A stretch of DNA of 34,599 nucleotides, from NCBI RefSeq assembly GCF_000298215.1, contig NZ_BAHD01000073.1, positions 1-34,599 of the forward strand. The letters are read 5' to 3'. The notes under the pieces are model-generated. The model was not told where the DNA came from. It ran no database searches and saw only the letters and a program-made list of their open reading frames with translations. The stretch is from Kineosphaera limosa NBRC 100340 (GTDB lineage Bacteria > Actinomycetota > Actinomycetes > Actinomycetales > Dermatophilaceae). Below, one piece after another: positions 23,885 to 33,132 of the stretch. A program made the translations under genes and the position numbers. Positions within the stretch are counted from its first letter, which is position 1; each line of letters starts with the position of its first letter.

Positions 23885-24718
23885 GTGCTGCTCTCCGTCA
23901 TCGCTCTGGTCCTCGGGGTGCTCGCGTACGGTCTGGCCGGTGCGCGGCTTTCCGACGGGGCGCAATCGGAGGGTGGGGCGCTGCGCTCGCCGGCGTGGTG
24001 GATCGGCACCGGCTGTCAGGGCGCGGGCTTCGTCTTCACTCTCGCCGCCCGCCAGTACTTGCCGCTGCTGATCGTGCAGGCCTGCGTCGTGGGCGGCCTC
24101 GCGGTGACGGCGATCATCCAGCATCTGGCCGGAACCCGCCGCATCGGTGCCCGCGACGGGGTCGCGATCCTCGCGGTGATCGGCGGCATCGTGGCGCTGG
24201 CCATGACCACCGTGCCCGGGCCGGCGGTGCCCATCGAGCCGATCCATCTCGTCGTCATCGCCGCGACCGTCGCGGTCTGCGCCGTCGCCCTCTTCGTGCG
24301 CCTGCCCCCGGGGGTCAGCGGACTGTTCGCCGGCACGGGGTTCGCGATCAGTGCGATCACCGCGCGGCTGCTCGTCGCCGACCCCCGGCTGTCGATGTGG
24401 CGGCCGTGGGAGTGGCCGATGCTGTCGTGGGCGGCGGCGTTCTTGTTGCTCGCGGGGCTCGTGCTGGGCCAGGTGCACCTGACCGTCGGGCTCAAGCGCG
24501 CGCACGCCGTCGCCGTGCTCGGCACCAACTACCTCATGTCGACCCTGGTGCCCGCCGTCATCGGCTGGACCCTGCTGCACGAAGAACCCCGCGAAGGCAC
24601 CATCTGGCTGGTCGCCGTCGGTCTCGCGCTCGCCCTGGCCGGTGCCATGGCCCTCCTGCGCAGCGACGATGGTCCGCCGCCCGCCGCCCCACCCGCCGAA
24701 AGTCATACTTTGCGTTGA
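23885..24718 (+). CDS. Multi-spanning membrane protein (DMT-like)
   Basis: The 277-aa product has nine or ten hydrophobic segments, starting directly with VLLSVIALVLGVLAYGLAGA. The end pattern, with VLGTNYLMSTLVPAVIGWTLLHEEPREGTIWLVAVGLALALAGAMALL, resembles the EamA/DMT C-terminal half, so it may be a distant member of that superfamily. No substrate is apparent. GTG 23885 is the likely start, although the ribosome binding site is weak. The last codons (SHTLR) and the stop lie in the left arm of the inverted repeat at 24694-24767. Confidence 0.75.
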   Translation: MLLSVIALVLGVLAYGLAGARLSDGAQSEGGALRSPAWWIGTGCQGAGFVFTLAARQYLPLLIVQACVVGGLAVTAIIQHLAGTRRIGARDGVAILAVIGGIVALAMTTVPGPAVPIEPIHLVVIAATVAVCAVALFVRLPPGVSGLFAGTGFAISAITARLLVADPRLSMWRPWEWPMLSWAAAFLLLAGLVLGQVHLTVGLKRAHAVAVLGTNYLMSTLVPAVIGWTLLHEEPREGTIWLVAVGLALALAGAMALLRSDDGPPPAAPPAESHTLR

Positions 24719-24767
24719 CCTGCCGAGTCTGAACTCTGAAGCTGGCCGCAAGGTATGACTTTCGGCG
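24694..24767. repeat. 21-bp inverted repeat between convergent genes
   Basis: The arms at 24694-24714 and 24747-24767 are reverse complements with one mismatch (GT pairing possible in RNA) around a 32-nt loop. The left arm runs over the stop of the membrane protein gene, and coxG ends 21 nt past the right arm. It could be a bidirectional terminator or a dispersed palindromic element. Confidence 0.75.
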
Positions 24768-24787
24768 AGGGTGGGGCGGATTGTCGC

Positions 24788-25693
24788 CTAGCCAGGGAGC
24801 TTGCGGGCCAGCTTCCAGCCGATGAGGAAGGCCACGACGCCGATGGCGATGGGCTTCGCGTTGGACTTCAGCAGCACCGGCAGCACGGCCGAGCCCAGGT
24901 CCAGGGCGTCGTCGTCGGCCGCGGGGGCGGGTCGGTACGCCGGGGTCGGCGTGGGGCGGGCCGCCGACGGCGCGCTTGCGGATGCCGAGTCGGCCTTCGT
25001 GCTCGCGCTGCCCGGACTCGCCGCTCCACCTGAGCCACCGGAGCCGGCCGCGCTGGGTGCGTACTTCTTCTCCCAGCTGTCGGCGCCGGCAGTGGCGCCG
25101 AACATCGCGGCGGTGCCCACCGGGCCGCGGGGCGCCGAAGCGCCCCCACCAGAACCAGACGAGGACGAGGCGAGCTTCGGCCCGTCCTTCTCCGCCGCAG
25201 TCTTGCCGGACGACGAACTGGAAGCGCCGGCGCCTCCGCCGCCACCGCCTGCCGAGAGCTTGCCCTCGATGCACTGCACGAACTGGCCGAGCAGCTTGTC
25301 GGAGACGTCCTGCATGACGCCGCGGCCGAACTGCGCCGGCTTGCCGGTGACGAGCAGGTCGGTGGTGACGTCGACTTGGGTCTTGTCGACGCCGTCGGGG
25401 GAGAGCGCGATGGTCGCGGTGGCGCCGGCGGTGCCGTTACCGCGCTTGTCCTTGCCCTCGGCCTTGATGACGGCGTGGTGGGAGTCGTCGTCGCGCTCGG
25501 TGAAGTGGCCGGTGCCGTGGTAGACCATCGCGATCGGGCCGAGCTTGACCTTGACCTGCCCGGTGAACGAGTCGCCGGAGACCTCGGTGACGGTCGCGCC
25601 GGGAAAGCACTCGCCGACCTCGCGCAGGTCCATGAACGTGTTCCAGGCGACGTCGACCGACGCAGGAACGGAGAAGGAGTGGGTCAGTTGCAT
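24788..25693 (-). CDS. coxG: CoxG-type SRPBCC protein with C-terminal membrane anchor
   Basis: Residues 1-150 of the 301-aa product form the CoxG fold: HSFSVPASVDVAWNTFMDLREVGECFPGATV, LGPIAMVYHGTGHFTERD and FGRGVMQDVSDKLLGQFVQCIE. A disordered Gly/Ser/Ala/Pro linker of about 110 residues leads to the C-terminal helix PIAIGVVAFLIGWKLARKLPG. In Oligotropha-type systems, CoxG anchors the CO dehydrogenase to the membrane and binds quinones, which the tail here supports. It is the last gene of the cox cluster, 8 bp after coxM. Confidence 0.88.
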   Translation of the reverse strand: MQLTHSFSVPASVDVAWNTFMDLREVGECFPGATVTEVSGDSFTGQVKVKLGPIAMVYHGTGHFTERDDDSHHAVIKAEGKDKRGNGTAGATATIALSPDGVDKTQVDVTTDLLVTGKPAQFGRGVMQDVSDKLLGQFVQCIEGKLSAGGGGGGAGASSSSSGKTAAEKDGPKLASSSSGSGGGASAPRGPVGTAAMFGATAGADSWEKKYAPSAAGSGGSGGAASPGSASTKADSASASAPSAARPTPTPAYRPAPAADDDALDLGSAVLPVLLKSNAKPIAIGVVAFLIGWKLARKLPG

Positions 25694-25700
25694 GGGGGGA

Positions 25701-26555
25701 TCACGCTCCTGCGGCCGCGAGCACGGCGCGGCGGGTCAGCACCGTCGCCAGGTGGCGGCGGTAGTCGGCGTCGGCGTTGAGGTCGGACGGGGGATTGAGG
25801 CCTTCGGCGACCCCGGCGCACGCGGCACCGACGGCCTCCTCGGTCAGGGCAGATCCGACGAGCGCCTCCTCGCAGGCGCGGGCCCGCACGGGGGTCGTGC
25901 CCATGTTCGTCAGCCCGATGCGCGCCTCCGCGATCGCGTCGCCCTCGACTCGCACCGCGGCGGCGACCGCGACGACCGACCACTGGTGGGAGACGCGCAC
26001 GAACTTCTCGTAGTGGTGCCCCCAGCCGGACTGCTTGGTCAGCCGCACCGCCGCGAGGATCTCGTCGTCGCCGACGGCGGTCGTGAAGTTGTCCTCGAAG
26101 AAGTCCTCGCCGGCGACGACCCGCTGGCCGCGCGGCCCGACGATGACGAACTCGGCCTCCATCGCCAGGGCGGGCGCGCCGACGTCACCGGCCGGATCGG
26201 CGTGCGCGAGTGCCCCACCGATCGTGCCCCGGTGCCGAATCTGCGGGTCGGCGATCGTCTCGACCGCGTCGACGAGCACCCCGGCGTGCTCCTGAGCCAA
26301 CGGGTCGGCCAGGAAGTCGGAGTAGGTGGTCATCGCGCCGACCACGATCCCCGGACCGTCGTCGAACACCCCGCGCAACTCGGCCACCTTGCCCAGGTCG
26401 ACGACCAGGTCGGGGGCGTTGAGCCGCATCCGCAGGATCGGCAGCAGGCTCTGCCCACCGGCGATGATCTTCGCGGAGTCGCCGCGCTCACCGAGCACCT
26501 CGAGCGCCTCGGCGAGCGAAGCGGGGGCGATGTAGTCGAATGCCGCGGGGATCAC
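25701..26555 (-). CDS. coxM: Molybdenum hydroxylase FAD-binding medium subunit (CoxM-like)
   Basis: The 284-aa product has the two FAD motifs of the medium subunit: AGGQSLLP (about 33-40) and TIGGALAHADP (about 110-120), the second differing from the classic TIGGN. It passes electrons from the small subunit's iron-sulfur clusters to an acceptor. GTG 26555 has GGGAG upstream and overlaps the coxL stop as GTGA, indicating translational coupling. Length is normal. Confidence 0.9.
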   Translation of the reverse strand: MIPAAFDYIAPASLAEALEVLGERGDSAKIIAGGQSLLPILRMRLNAPDLVVDLGKVAELRGVFDDGPGIVVGAMTTYSDFLADPLAQEHAGVLVDAVETIADPQIRHRGTIGGALAHADPAGDVGAPALAMEAEFVIVGPRGQRVVAGEDFFEDNFTTAVGDDEILAAVRLTKQSGWGHHYEKFVRVSHQWSVVAVAAAVRVEGDAIAEARIGLTNMGTTPVRARACEEALVGSALTEEAVGAACAGVAEGLNPPSDLNADADYRRHLATVLTRRAVLAAAGA

Positions 26556-28965
26556 TGGTCCGCTCCCTTCTGCGCAGCGGCCTGGATGGCCTTCCAGACC
26601 CGCATCGGCGTGCACGGCATCTGGATGTCGTCGATGCCGAAGTGACGTACCGCGTCGACCACGGCGTTGACCACCGCAGGGGTTGAGGCGATGCAGCCGG
26701 CCTCACCGACTCCCTTGGCGCCCATGTCGTTGCTCGTCGCGGGGCTGACCGTGTTGTCGGTGCGGAAGCTGATCGTGTCGGCGCTCGAGGGCAGCGTGTA
26801 GTCGACGAACGAGCCGGTGACCAGCGTGCCCTGGTCGTCGAACACCGCCTCCTCCCACAGTGCCTGGGCGATGCCCTGCACGAGGCCGCCGTGGACCTGC
26901 CCCTCGACGATCAGCGGGTTGATGACGTTGCCGACGTCGTCGACGCAGGCGTACCGGAGCATCGACACGTGCCCGGTCTCGGTGTCCACCTCAACAGCAC
27001 ACAAGTGTGTGCCGTGCGGGAAGGAGAAGTTCACCGGGTCGAACGTGGCCGCTGAGTCCAGCGACGGCTCGACGCCGTCGGGGAGGTTGTGCGCGGCGAA
27101 GACCGCGAGCGAGACCTCGGCGAGCGAGATCGACGAGGCACCCTCTCCGGCTCCCTTGACCGAGAACGAACCGGAGGCGAACTCAAGGTCGTCCGCGCTG
27201 GCCTCCAGGAGGTGCGCGGCGATCGGCCGCGCCTTCTCGATGACCTTGTCCGCCGCCTTGAGCACGGCCTGGCCACCGACGACGAGCGACCGCGAGCCAT
27301 AGGTGTCCAGGCCCTTGGGCGACACCTGCGTGTCGCCGTGCAGCACCTCGACGTCCTCGAACGGAACCCCGAGCTTGTCGGCGACGATCTGACTCCAGCT
27401 CGTCTCGTGCCCCTGCCCGTGGGCGCTGGAGCCGGTGACGACCTCGACCTTGCCGGTCGGCAGCATCCGCACCTCGGCGTGCTCCCAGCCGCCGGCGCCG
27501 TAGTTCAGCTCACCGAGCACCCGGGACGGCGCGAGCCCACACATTTCTGTGAAGGTCGAGATGCCCAGGCCCAGCTGCACCCGGTCGCCCCGCTCACGCC
27601 GCTGCTTCTGCTCGGCGCGCAGCCCGTCGTAGTCGAAGAGCTCCTTGGCGCGGGCCGTCGCGGCCTCGTAGTTGCCCGAGTCGTACTCGAGCCCGCACAC
27701 GGTCGTGTACGGGAACTCCTCGTGGGTGATCCAGTTCTTCTCGCGGATCTCCATGGGGTCGCAACCGACCTCCGCGGCGAGCTCGTCCATGAGCCGTTCG
27801 ATGGCGAACGTCGCCTCGGGACGGCCGGCGCCGCGGTAGGCGTCGGTCCACGTCTTGTTGGTGAACAGGTTCGTGGCGTTGAACTGGTAGGAGTCGAACT
27901 TGTAGATCGCGTTGTACAAGAACGCGCCGAGGATCGGCGTGCCCGCCGTGACCAGGCCCAGGTAGGCGCCCATGTCGGTCATGATGTCGACCTTCAGGCC
28001 GGTGACCTTGCCCTCCTTGGTCGCGGCCAGCGTCAGCTGTTGCCACTGGTCACGCCCGTGGTGGGCGCTCAGCAGCGACTCGCTGCGGGTCTCGGTGTAC
28101 TTGCACGGTTTACCGGTCATCCGCGCGGCGAGGAACGTGATGACCTCCTCCGGCGTGACCTGCAGCTTGCCGCCGAAGCCGCCACCGACATCCGGGGCGA
28201 TGACGCGCACCTTGGCCTCATCGACGCCCAGCACCATCGCCAGCATGACCCGCAGAATGTGCGGCACCTGCGTGGCCGACCACATGACGATCTGCTCGCC
28301 GGTGGGGTCGACGACGGTCGAGCGCGGCTCCATGAACGAGGGGATGAGGCGCTGGTTGCGGTACTCGCGCTCGATGACGATGCCGTCGGCGCGGGCCTTG
28401 CTGATCGCCTCCTCGACGTCGCCGCCGGTGCCGGCCTGGCCGGAGTCGAACTGCCAGAACGCGCTCTTGTTGGTGCCCAGGTCGGGGTGGGCGAGCACCT
28501 CGTCGGTCGCTGCGTCCTTGAGCTCCAGCACGGCGGGCTGGCGGTCGTAGTCGACGTCGACGAGCTCGGCGGCGTCGCGCGCCTGAGCGGGCGTGCGGGC
28601 GATGACGACCGCGACGATCTCACCGCTGAACGCGACCCGGTCGACGGCGATCGCGGGGTGCACGGGCGCCTTCTGGTCGGGCGTGATCGGCCACGCGCAC
28701 GGCAACCCGCCCTGGGTGTCCTTGACGTCCTCACCCGTGATGACTCGCACGACGCCGGGAGACTGCTGCGCCGCCGAGGCGTCGATGTTCGTGATCGTGG
28801 CGTGCGCGAACGGGCTGCGGACCATCGCCAGGTGCAGCATGCCGGGCAGCTGGATGTTGTCGGTCCAGCGGGTGCGACCGGTGATGAGGCGCCGGTCCTC
28901 CTTCCGGCGGCGGGCGGCGCCGACCTCGCCGGCGGGTTTGGCGGTGGGCTTGTCGGCCGTGGCGG

Positions 28966-28969
<4 letters not shown>
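26552..28969 (-). CDS. coxL: Form II carbon-monoxide-dehydrogenase-like molybdopterin large subunit
   Basis: The 805-aa product is a xanthine-oxidase-family molybdenum subunit. It has [23 protein letters not shown] at the start, VGGGFGGK (261-268), AYRGAGR (377-383), [16 protein letters not shown] and the catalytic-Glu motif GVGEAG near 750. Form I (true CO dehydrogenase) has AYXCSFR with the Cu-binding Cys; AYRGAGR is form II, for which CO oxidation is not generally shown and other aldehyde or heterocycle substrates are possible. GTG 28969 overlaps the coxS stop as GTGA. Confidence 0.9.
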
Positions 28970-29433
<464 letters not shown>

Positions 29434-29624
29434 CCGTCACTCCTTCGTGTCGGTTGCGTCCGTGCGCGCGGCCGCCGGGCGGGCCCATGACGTGCGCATT
29501 GTCGTTCTGGCATCCTCGCCGCTGCATCGTCGGTGGACAACAGGGCACACATGCATCGCAGCAGGTGCGGACCGGATCAGGCTCGCTGCTTCCGCAGATG
29601 CGGTGAGGCTCGGTGTGGTGGTGG

Positions 29625-30776
29625 TCAGTCTTGGCTGTCGGTTGTGTGCGGGTGGTGGATGGGGCCGCCGCGGTCGGCGAGGCGCTGCCCGTCGCCGCCC
29701 CAGTGCAGGGCGATCATCTCGGCGGCGATGCTCACCGCGGTCTCCTGCGGGGTGCGCGCGCCGAGGTCGAGACCGATGGGGCTGGAGAGGCGTGCCAGTT
29801 CGTCGTCGCTGAGTCCCGCCTCGCGCAGGCGGGCCAGTCGGTCGTCGTGGGTGCGCCGTGACCCCATCGCGCCGACGTACGCCAGTGGGGTGCGCAGGGC
29901 GACCTCCAGCACGGGCACGTCGAACTTCGGATCGTGGGTGAGAACGCACACCACGGTGCGTTCGTCGAGGCTGCCTTGGTCGCGTTCGGCGGCTAGGTAG
30001 CGGTGCGGCCACTCGACGACGACCTCGTCGGCATCCGGAAAGCGGCTGGCGGTGGCGAACACGGGTCGCGCGTCGCAGACCGTCACGCGGTAGCCGAGGA
30101 AGGTGCCGACCTGCGCGACGGCGGCGGCGAAGTCGATAGCGCCGAACACGATCATCCGGGGCCGTGGCGCGTACGAGGCGACGAACACCCGCAGCCCCTC
30201 GCCGCGCCGCTCCCCGTCCGGCCCGTACGTCAGAGTCGCCGTGTGTCCGCCCGCCAGCAGTCCGCGCGCGTCGTCGGTCACGGCCGCGTCGATGCGTTCG
30301 CTGCCCAGGGAGGCGGCGACATCGTCACCGGGGCTGTCGTCGGGGTGGATGATGAGGCGCCGCCCGAGCCGGGCGGGGTCGGGGTGGGCGATGACGGTGG
30401 CCACGGCGACGGGACGGCCGGCGTCGATGTCGGCGGCCACGGACTCCAGTTGCGGGAACGACTCGCGGCTGACGGACTCGACGAAGACGTCGAGGATGCC
30501 GCCGCAGGTCAGGCCGACCGCGAACGCGTCGTCGTCGCTGACCCCGTAGCGTTGCAGCACGGGCGTGCCGTCGGCGACGACGTCCTGGCCGAGCTCGTAG
30601 ACGGCACCCTCGACGCACCCCCCGGAGACCGACCCGACGGCCTCGCCACCCGGGCCCACGAGCATCGACGCGCCGGCGGGGCGGGGGGCCGAGCGCCACG
30701 TGGCGACGACCGTGCCGACCGCTACGGTGTGCCCGTCGCGCCACCAGCCCAGCAACTCCGCGAGCACCTCACGCAT
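29625..30776 (-). CDS. XdhC/CoxF family molybdenum cofactor maturation protein
   Basis: The 383-aa product has the XdhC N-terminal domain (VATWRSAPRPAGASMLVG, VGSVSGGCVEGAV) and the C-terminal Rossmann domain (MIVFGAIDFAAAVAQVGTFLGYRVTVCDARPVFA, AYVGAMGSRRTH, ARTPQETAVSIAAEMIA). Family members bind and sulfurate or insert the molybdenum cofactor of hydroxylases such as the adjacent CoxL. Its start overlaps the end of coxE by 8 nt. Confidence 0.88.
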   Translation of the reverse strand: MREVLAELLGWWRDGHTVAVGTVVATWRSAPRPAGASMLVGPGGEAVGSVSGGCVEGAVYELGQDVVADGTPVLQRYGVSDDDAFAVGLTCGGILDVFVESVSRESFPQLESVAADIDAGRPVAVATVIAHPDPARLGRRLIIHPDDSPGDDVAASLGSERIDAAVTDDARGLLAGGHTATLTYGPDGERRGEGLRVFVASYAPRPRMIVFGAIDFAAAVAQVGTFLGYRVTVCDARPVFATASRFPDADEVVVEWPHRYLAAERDQGSLDERTVVCVLTHDPKFDVPVLEVALRTPLAYVGAMGSRRTHDDRLARLREAGLSDDELARLSSPIGLDLGARTPQETAVSIAAEMIALHWGGDGQRLADRGGPIHHPHTTDSQD

Positions 30777-32097
30777 CGGCGACCACCCTCACTACCTGCT
30801 CGAATGCTGCCAATGAATGCCCGGCGACGAACTCGTCGCAGTGCGGCAGGGCCGCCACGATGCCGCCCTGCACGGGCTCGTAGCCGGCCTTGCCCCGATG
30901 CGGATTAACCCACACGACCCTGTGCGCCACGGCGCGCAGCCGGCGCATCTGCTCGCCGAGGTCGGCCGGGTCACCGCGCTCCCAACCGTCGCTGAACACG
31001 ACGACGACCGCACCCCGGGCCAGGCCGCGGCGCCCCCACCGCCGCAGGAAGGCGTCGAGATTCTGCGCGAGCCGCGTGCCGCCGGACCAGTCGGGCACCG
31101 CGTCGCCGCAGGCGATCAGCGCCTGCTCGGGGTCGCGGTGCTGCAGGGCGCGCGTGATGTGGGTCAGCCGCGTGCCCATCGTGAACACCTCGACGTGCGC
31201 CCCGGAACCGACGACGAAGCGGTGCGCCAGGCGCAGCAGCGCGTCGGCGTAGGCGCTCATGGAGCCGGAGACATCGATGAGCAGCACGATCCGCCGGGCC
31301 CGGCTGCCCCGGCGCCGGTAGGCGATGGCGCCGGGTTCGCCCATGCGGCGCAGTTGCTCGCGCAGGGTGCGGCGGGCGTCGACGGAGCCGCGGCGGGCGG
31401 GCGTGGCTCGGTGCGCGCGACGGCGTGGGGCACGCGGCTGCAATGCGCCGAACAGCCTTGCCAAGCGGGCGCGCTCGGCGTTGGAAAGGGCCGCGACGTC
31501 GCGGTGTCGCAGCACGTCGGCGTCGCTGGCGCGGACGGCGAGCGCATCCTCGTCCAGGGGGCCGCTGCCGGTGCCGCCACCGCTGTCGAGCGCCGCCTGC
31601 GTAACGGTCGGCGCGGACTCCCGGCGCGGCCGCGGGCCGGTCGACGCGAGCCCGAACCAGGCGGCGAACACCTGGTCGTGGCGGCGCAGGTCGTCGGGGG
31701 AGCCGCACAGCGTCGCTCGCCCGGCCCAATACACACCCGCCGCGTCACCCGCACCGACCTCAGCCGCCGCCTGCAGATACGAGCGCTCCCGGTCCGCGGT
31801 CACCGCCACCCCGGCCGCCCGCAGCGCCCGCGCAAACCCCACCAACGCCGCCGCTGGGCGGCCGCCCACCTCCCCGGTGGCCGTGCCGAGCAGCGAGGGT
31901 GGCGTGACGTAGCGACTTCTCGACGCACTCGCGTCAGCACCAGATTCGGGCGCAACGCTCTGACCTGCATCTTTGCCCCGAAGGCTCGATCGGTGGTTGC
32001 TCCCAGTGCGTTGAGAAGTCGCTACGTCCGCGCGCTCTTCGGCCTGGCGCGCACCCTGGCCCCCCGATTCGGGCTGGGGCGCCGCATCTGAGCTCAT
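30769..32097 (-). CDS. coxE: VWA-domain protein CoxE, containing a palindromic 41-codon insert
   Basis: The 442-aa product carries a C-terminal VWA domain: MIDAS DVSGSMS, the Thr in SGGTRLAQNL and the Asp in VVVFSDGWE. CoxE works with the MoxR ATPase CoxD in maturing CO dehydrogenase in Oligotropha. Residues 24-64 are encoded by an inverted-repeat element (31906-32028) that keeps the reading frame. The region before that is Gln/Glu/Ala-rich and likely disordered, so function may survive. ATG 32097 overlaps the moxR stop as ATGA. Confidence 0.85.
   Translation of the reverse strand: MSSDAAPQPESGGQGARQAEERADVATSQRTGSNHRSSLRGKDAGQSVAPESGADASASRSRYVTPPSLLGTATGEVGGRPAAALVGFARALRAAGVAVTADRERSYLQAAAEVGAGDAAGVYWAGRATLCGSPDDLRRHDQVFAAWFGLASTGPRPRRESAPTVTQAALDSGGGTGSGPLDEDALAVRASDADVLRHRDVAALSNAERARLARLFGALQPRAPRRRAHRATPARRGSVDARRTLREQLRRMGEPGAIAYRRRGSRARRIVLLIDVSGSMSAYADALLRLAHRFVVGSGAHVEVFTMGTRLTHITRALQHRDPEQALIACGDAVPDWSGGTRLAQNLDAFLRRWGRRGLARGAVVVVFSDGWERGDPADLGEQMRRLRAVAHRVVWVNPHRGKAGYEPVQGGIVAALPHCDEFVAGHSLAAFEQVVRVVADA
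31906..32028. mobile_element. MITE-like 123-bp palindromic element inside coxE
   Basis: The 24-bp arms at 31906-31929 and 32005-32028 are reverse complements with one mismatch, around a 75-nt centre. The arm starts GACGTAGCGACTTCTC. The element is 123 bp, exactly 41 codons, with no stop in the coxE frame. No transposase is present and no clear target duplication is seen. Confidence 0.7.
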
Positions 32098-33050
32098 CGG
32101 GTGAGCACCCGATCGAGGGCGGCGCGCACCCGCTCCGCGTCGTCGCGGTGCTTGACGGCGACCCCGAGCGTCGCGGCGGCGGTCGCCGTGTCGAGCTCGG
32201 GGGCGCCCAACTCCAGCAGGGCGCGGGTCCAGTCGATGGTCTCGGCCACACCGGGCGGCTTGACGAGATCGAGCCCGCCGCGACCCCCGCCGCCGGGGGC
32301 GTCGGAGGAGGCCGGGCCGCCGCGCAACTGCTGGCAGGCGGCGACGACCTGGCGAGCCAGGGCCTCGCTGACGTCCGGCAGGTGGGTGCGCACGATGGCC
32401 AGTTCCCGCTCCAGGCTGGGGTGTTCGATCCAGTGGTAGAGGCAGCGCCGCTTGAGGGCGTCGTGCAGGTCGCGGGTGCGATTCGAGGTGAGCACGACGA
32501 CGGGCGGGACGCCGGCCGTCACCGTCCCCAACTCGGGGATCGTCACCTGCCACGTCGAGAGCACTTCAAGCAGGAAGGCCTCGAATTCGTCGTCGGCGCG
32601 GTCGATTTCGTCGACGAGCAACACCGCCGGTGCCTCCCGCAGCGCCCGCAACACGGGCCGGGCGAGCAGAAACCGGTCGGTGAACAACTCGTCCTCGACT
32701 GCCGCAAGATCCGCACCTGCTCCGAGGGGAGCCTGCGTGCCGGCTGAGGCCAACGCCTCGAGCGCCCGCAAGTGCAGGATCTGCCGGGGAAAGTCCCAGT
32801 CGTAGAGGGCCTGGCTGGCGTCGATCCCCTCGTAACACTGCAGCCGGATCAGCGGCGCGCCCAAGACACCGGCCAGCGCTTGGGCGAGCGCGGTCTTGCC
32901 GGTGCCCGGCTCGCCCTCCAGCAGCAGCGGCCGAGACAGGCGCAACGCGAGCCACGAGATGGTGGCCAGGGCCTCGTCGGCGAGGTAGCCGCTCCGCTCC
33001 AGGCGGGCGGCCAGGTCGTGCGCGTCGGGGATTGCCAGCGTCGGCTCCAT
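32094..33050 (-). CDS. MoxR-family AAA ATPase (CoxD-like)
   Basis: The 318-aa product has Walker A LLEGEPGTGKTALAQA (about 43-58), Walker B AVLLVDEIDRADDEFEAFLLEVL, sensor-1-like VVVLTSNRTRDLHDALKRRCLYHWIEHP and the MoxR C-terminal lid. CoxD, its family counterpart, is an ATPase chaperone that helps build the metal centre of CO dehydrogenase with CoxE. ATG 33050 gives the usual family start; a GTG at 33101 would add 17 residues. It is the first gene of the cluster. Confidence 0.9.
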   Translation of the reverse strand: MEPTLAIPDAHDLAARLERSGYLADEALATISWLALRLSRPLLLEGEPGTGKTALAQALAGVLGAPLIRLQCYEGIDASQALYDWDFPRQILHLRALEALASAGTQAPLGAGADLAAVEDELFTDRFLLARPVLRALREAPAVLLVDEIDRADDEFEAFLLEVLSTWQVTIPELGTVTAGVPPVVVLTSNRTRDLHDALKRRCLYHWIEHPSLERELAIVRTHLPDVSEALARQVVAACQQLRGGPASSDAPGGGGRGGLDLVKPPGVAETIDWTRALLELGAPELDTATAAATLGVAVKHRDDAERVRAALDRVLTR

Positions 33051-33132
33051 CCGCCCAGCATCGCCCACCAGCGCACCGAGGGCACGCCACCGTGTCCCCA
33101 CTCACCCCCGCGGACCCGAGATGGGGGCGGGG

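Noticed and set aside
31906-32028. Frameshifting insertion making coxE a pseudogene
   Set aside because: The insert is a multiple of three with no stop in frame, and the VWA domain downstream is intact.
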